This document shows positions 6,901 through 7,050 of a stretch of DNA of 7,050 nucleotides, in pieces. A program made the translations under genes and the position numbers. Position 1 is the stretch's first letter. Each line of letters opens with the position of its first letter. The DNA comes from CAJQQY01 sp964352225 (GTDB lineage Bacteria > Bacteroidota > Bacteroidia > Chitinophagales > Saprospiraceae), in assembly GCA_964352225.1 (NCBI GenBank), contig CAYGRM010000354.1, forward strand, positions 1 to 7,050. Direction: 5' to 3'. The notes beneath the pieces are model-generated. The model had not been told where the DNA came from. It did no database searches and saw nothing but the letters and a program-made list of their open reading frames with translations.

Positions 6901-7050
6901 TATAATTTGGATGCAGATTCCTTGACTGAAAATTTTATTGCCATAAAAATTGGAGATGTGAATTTGAATTCAACACCAAGCCTAAATAATGATCCAACTC
7001 AGGATTTAGTTTTTATAACTGATTATCAAGAAGAAAAAAATGATAATTAA
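826..7050 (+). CDS. Giant secreted mosaic protein: beta-helix x2, SprB-like repeats x12, PKD, cohesin-like, dockerin-like
   Basis: This 2074-residue protein is probably an extracellular adhesin or scaffold. ATG 826 is the first start after an in-frame TAG (778-780) and opens a clear signal peptide (residues 1-27). Order: beta-helix 1 (about 39-287) with Ig-like end (288-375); beta-helix 2 (about 392-646) with Ig-like end (647-736); twelve SprB-like repeats (about 746-1652); PKD domain (about 1655-1729, WDFGDGTSS at 1683); cohesin-like domain (about 1733-1869); a carboxypeptidase-regulatory-like sandwich (about 1877-1931); and a dockerin-like region (about 1932-2046). Both helices begin with the VTNT-x(5)-GSL-R signature of CSLREA-type proteins, and carry IGTN and IGG turns. 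SprB repeats are known from the gliding adhesin SprB of Flavobacterium johnsoniae, a type IX secretion cargo. The protein ends 28 residues after GDVN with no recognisable type IX sorting domain, which is odd for this class. No catalytic motif is evident, so an enzyme role is not supported. Domain calls are by eye; the overall class is confident, the exact role is not. Confidence 0.93.
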   Translation: MTYYYSRTAVFCCLFSVFFIFSTKINAQTFCQAVGGIITVTNTNDSGLGSLREAIICANAVPGAQEIQFNIAGNGPHIIYVGASTGLPLPNLIDDATVIDGSTQSGFSEDPLIILDGSQTNWNGPYNALYLLGDYCEIYGLTIRDFPDDAIDLNGASHARIGAAGKGNVIYSNGIFQDVFPGFSGFWNGCGIVVRSSSDSCWIQGNTIGTNFDQTLDAGNEYCGIIVRDFCLDLKIGGSNEGEANVIANNPTGIRIDNSYNISIRANSMYCNDTTAIELLNNGNFEKAPPTIDVAQVDYISGTAPAGDLVDVFVVDDEGCPDAPCQGRIYLGTAIAFNSAWFLPTNTSNYTIQVGDKITATATTIEGTTSSFANCRTAISGFSCATPDGTIWVTNTEDDGEGSLRNAINCANEVVGPNVIKFNIPDSTLQHRIFVGSQTGLELPALLDEHTTIDATTQPGFGVTDFAPKIVIDGSENVWDVPINAIWIRANHCEIYGLEIVNFPDDGIDVTNANYAIIGAPNKGNVIFNNGYETDFFPGLPNTGPWEGCGVVMRSGASFCTVQGNFIGTNYAQDSLAGNEYCGVIVQSNCQRNLIGGDGVGEGNVIAYNELAVRISNTSAFCQIQQNSMYCNEEGIILLGNGNQFQAAPTVDSVAVDILLGTGIPGDFIEVFINDTTGCASVDCQGKTFLGTVVVGLDSLWNLGAPYPSGANVYGGSIVTATATDSMQNTSPFSNCLSVPITCNTFVINIENVQNATCGSMNGSFEVDANGGFEPYVFDFGNGATSESILDTLAAGTYYVTVTDNAGCEKMDSIEILEINAPVLNAIEIVNENCSQANGSITLSVSGGTPPFLFDLGNGAQMDSVFENLTAGIYPIILTDSTGCQDSIVVTLENLDAPLLAVANVVNENCNMSDGAFTVIPFGGTPPFQYNIGNGPTGNPNFTGLSNGFYTVVATDNFGCSNSISVVIFDAPPILAFVNNIMDATCGLANGSFEVSVTGGLAPYNFNIGNGSTNNNTFTNLSEGSYQVTITDFAGCTAVVNATIESSDSPSFSIINVENENCGQVDGSFEISASGGTSPYSYNIGSGVTMNPVFTNLNSGVYNIMLTDANGCSSSQLFTLGENEVSLTIEDVIDATCGLANGSISVSSVGGIAPILYNIGNGPTTNSIFQNLAGGTYDITVTDGNGCSDNQSVILSSSSAPTFSIINIMNENCGQTDGSFEISASGGTAPFTYNIGNGATSNPVFTNLNAAIYSVILTDAEGCNASQIFTLGENEVVLNIDEITNATCGLENGSITVSTTGGSPPFVFNIGNGVTTNPVFENLAGGTYSITVTDGNNCNTNQSVAILGTDGPSFSIINVVNENCGQTDGGFEISASAGTPPYTYNIGSGAMTNPIFSNLNAAGYNIIVTDATGCTASQIFNLPENNVTLNIDEIQNTNCGLSDGSITVSVTGGTSPFLFDIGNGTTTNPIFENLAGGIYNITLTDSNGCTDEQSATVETSSPISISFTDILPETCGQMNGAFTVNAIGGVAPYTFDIGNGASTNNTFTNLSVGNYVVTVTDNNGCQEVDDITIEGANTPSLLLGDAFNETCNQMNGAISVIGIGGEMPYTYDFGFGPSSSNVVMNLSAGVYTVTITDNNGCTGTLEVTILNVGSSVNAGYTYDNNLLTVDFTSTSVNATNYLWDFGDGTSSTEINPNHTFATAGSFEVCLTVSNSCSNDMFCETITVTLPENVVFDLLEISGEAGDTVYLGVAVENFENMISFQKSIQMMDTTVAQFIGVSNLNLVDLATNDFTVSNNTITVDWMTNATAGQTIIDGTIIYALAVKLLFKIDCSDVIIDGNPLPISAEQNINGSNVNINVDVIGGEVCVINGLGNTVEIAGLIFKENGQTVANVEVTCLTAPNPIYLTNSSGAYEFLDLPQGGDYTVTPYKNDAPENGLTALDLGLIQQHILGINLLNSPYKIIAADANNSTTITALDLVAIQNVIIGNATSFPNNTSWRFVPEDYNFPDPTNPFDPGFPEEITLYNLDADSLTENFIAIKIGDVNLNSTPSLNNDPTQDLVFITDYQEEKNDN
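916..1950 (+). repeat. Beta-helix plus Ig-like module, copy 1
   Basis: Residues 31-375 form the first copy of a tandemly duplicated module. It opens with C31 and the VTNTNDSGLGSLREAI motif (40-55). It continues with short parallel beta-helix turns (for example YCEIYGL, GCGIVV, IQGNTIGTN, NEYCGIIV, KIGG) and closes with an Ig-like strand domain (288-375) containing a CPDAPCQG cysteine pair. This architecture is typical of CSLREA-type right-handed beta-helix proteins of secreted Bacteroidota proteins. I see no known lyase or hydrolase active-site motif in the turns, so a binding or structural role is more likely than catalysis. Confidence 0.8.
1975..3033 (+). repeat. Beta-helix plus Ig-like module, copy 2
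   Basis: Residues 384-736 repeat copy 1 almost landmark for landmark. The VTNT motif lies at 393 (offset 353 residues), NEYCGVIV at 579-586 (offset 359) and the final SNC cysteine at 736 (offset 361), so small insertions total eight residues. The cysteines of copy 1 recur in copy 2 in the same local motifs (HCEIYGL, GCGVV, FCTVQGN, EYCGV, SMYCN, VDCQG). This indicates an internal duplication kept under structural constraint, probably by disulfides. Confidence 0.82.
3061..5781 (+). repeat. Array of twelve SprB-like repeats
   Basis: Twelve repeats of 75-76 residues lie head to tail with no interruption. The leading cysteine of each is at residues 758, 834, 910, 986, 1062, 1137, 1213, 1288, 1364, 1439, 1515 and 1591. 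Each copy follows the plan C-x(4-5)-G-[SAG]-[FI], then a GG-x-x-P-[YF] or similar turn, a FNIGNG-like turn, NL-x-x-G-x-Y, and TD-x-x-GC (DGNNC in repeat 8). This matches the SprB repeat family of cell-surface proteins. Every copy has exactly two cysteines. From repeat 4 to repeat 11 the copies alternate between two subtypes with a strict 453-nt dimer period. The array probably forms a long extended stalk of Ig-like beta domains. Confidence 0.88.
5788..6012 (+). other. PKD domain of the large surface protein
   Basis: Residues about 1655-1729 carry the hallmark WDFGDGTSS at 1683-1691, preceded by VDFTSTSVNATNYL and followed by NPNHTFATAGSFEVCLTVSN. This is a classic PKD beta-sandwich, common in secreted Bacteroidota proteins as a spacer or binding domain. 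It is the only PKD copy and marks the switch from the SprB-like stalk to the cohesin/dockerin end. Confidence 0.88.
6022..6432 (+). other. Cohesin-like domain
   Basis: Residues about 1733-1869 fit the cohesin fold pattern. They include an opening strand then GEAGDTVYLGVAVENFENM (1742-1760), a strand with a predicted 'I-x-x-F-Q' core, then ITVDWMTN with W1804 and IIDGTIIYALAVKLLFK, the part where cohesins usually read 'dGtlf.l.Fk'. Cohesins bind dockerin modules, classically in cellulosomes; cohesin-like domains in other bacteria often serve unrelated surface assembly. The call is by motif order only and is less certain than the PKD call. Confidence 0.6.
6619..6963 (+). other. Dockerin-like region
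   Basis: Residues about 1932-2046 hold two EF-hand-like loops with following helices. Loop 2 is clear: D1967-A-N-N-S-T-T-I-T-A-L-D1978 then LVAIQNVIIG, matching the D-x-N-x-[DS]-x-x-[IV]-x-x-x-D dockerin loop. Loop 1 is degenerate, with N1932 at position 1 and D1943 at position 12, followed by LGLIQQHILG. The stretch after it (NNTSWRFVP, then FIAIKIGDVN) is a companion segment I associate with Saprospiria-type secreted proteins. Type I dockerins bind calcium and cohesins; here the partner is unknown, possibly a cohesin-like domain in the same or a sister protein. Confidence 0.68.

Overview
The window is AT-rich and carries two plus-strand genes. Its proteins point to a Bacteroidota bacterium, most likely of the Saprospiria (Lewinella-like) type. 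The evidence is the SprB-like repeat array, the CSLREA-type beta-helix modules, the cohesin-like plus dockerin-like C-terminus with its 'NNTSWRFVP ... IKIGDVN' signature, and the lack of Shine-Dalgarno sequences in front of the one visible start. The lineage is an inference from protein style; no rRNA or marker gene is present.

Layout: (1) nt 1-545 is the 3' part of an ankyrin-repeat protein gene. The reading frame stays open and ankyrin-like to the left edge, so the first ATG (nt 24) is almost certainly internal. (2) nt 546-825 is a non-coding gap with two inverted repeats and no convincing promoter. (3) nt 826-7050 is one uninterrupted 2074-residue gene for a giant secreted mosaic protein. 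In order it has a signal peptide, two tandem copies of a beta-helix plus Ig-like module, twelve SprB-like repeats, a PKD domain, a cohesin-like domain, a short carboxypeptidase-regulatory-like beta-sandwich, and a dockerin-like domain that ends about 30 residues before the stop.

The two genes do not obviously work together: the first looks cytoplasmic and the second extracellular. The large protein is best read as a surface or secreted adhesin or scaffold. The points most worth a second look are all in it: a higher-order 453-nt dimer period in the SprB array, the duplicated cysteine-rich beta-helix module, cohesin-like and dockerin-like domains on one chain, and an end that lacks the expected type IX secretion sorting domain, sits on a seven-A tract, and overlaps a possible new ATG. 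I see no mobile element, RNA gene, CRISPR array or defence system.
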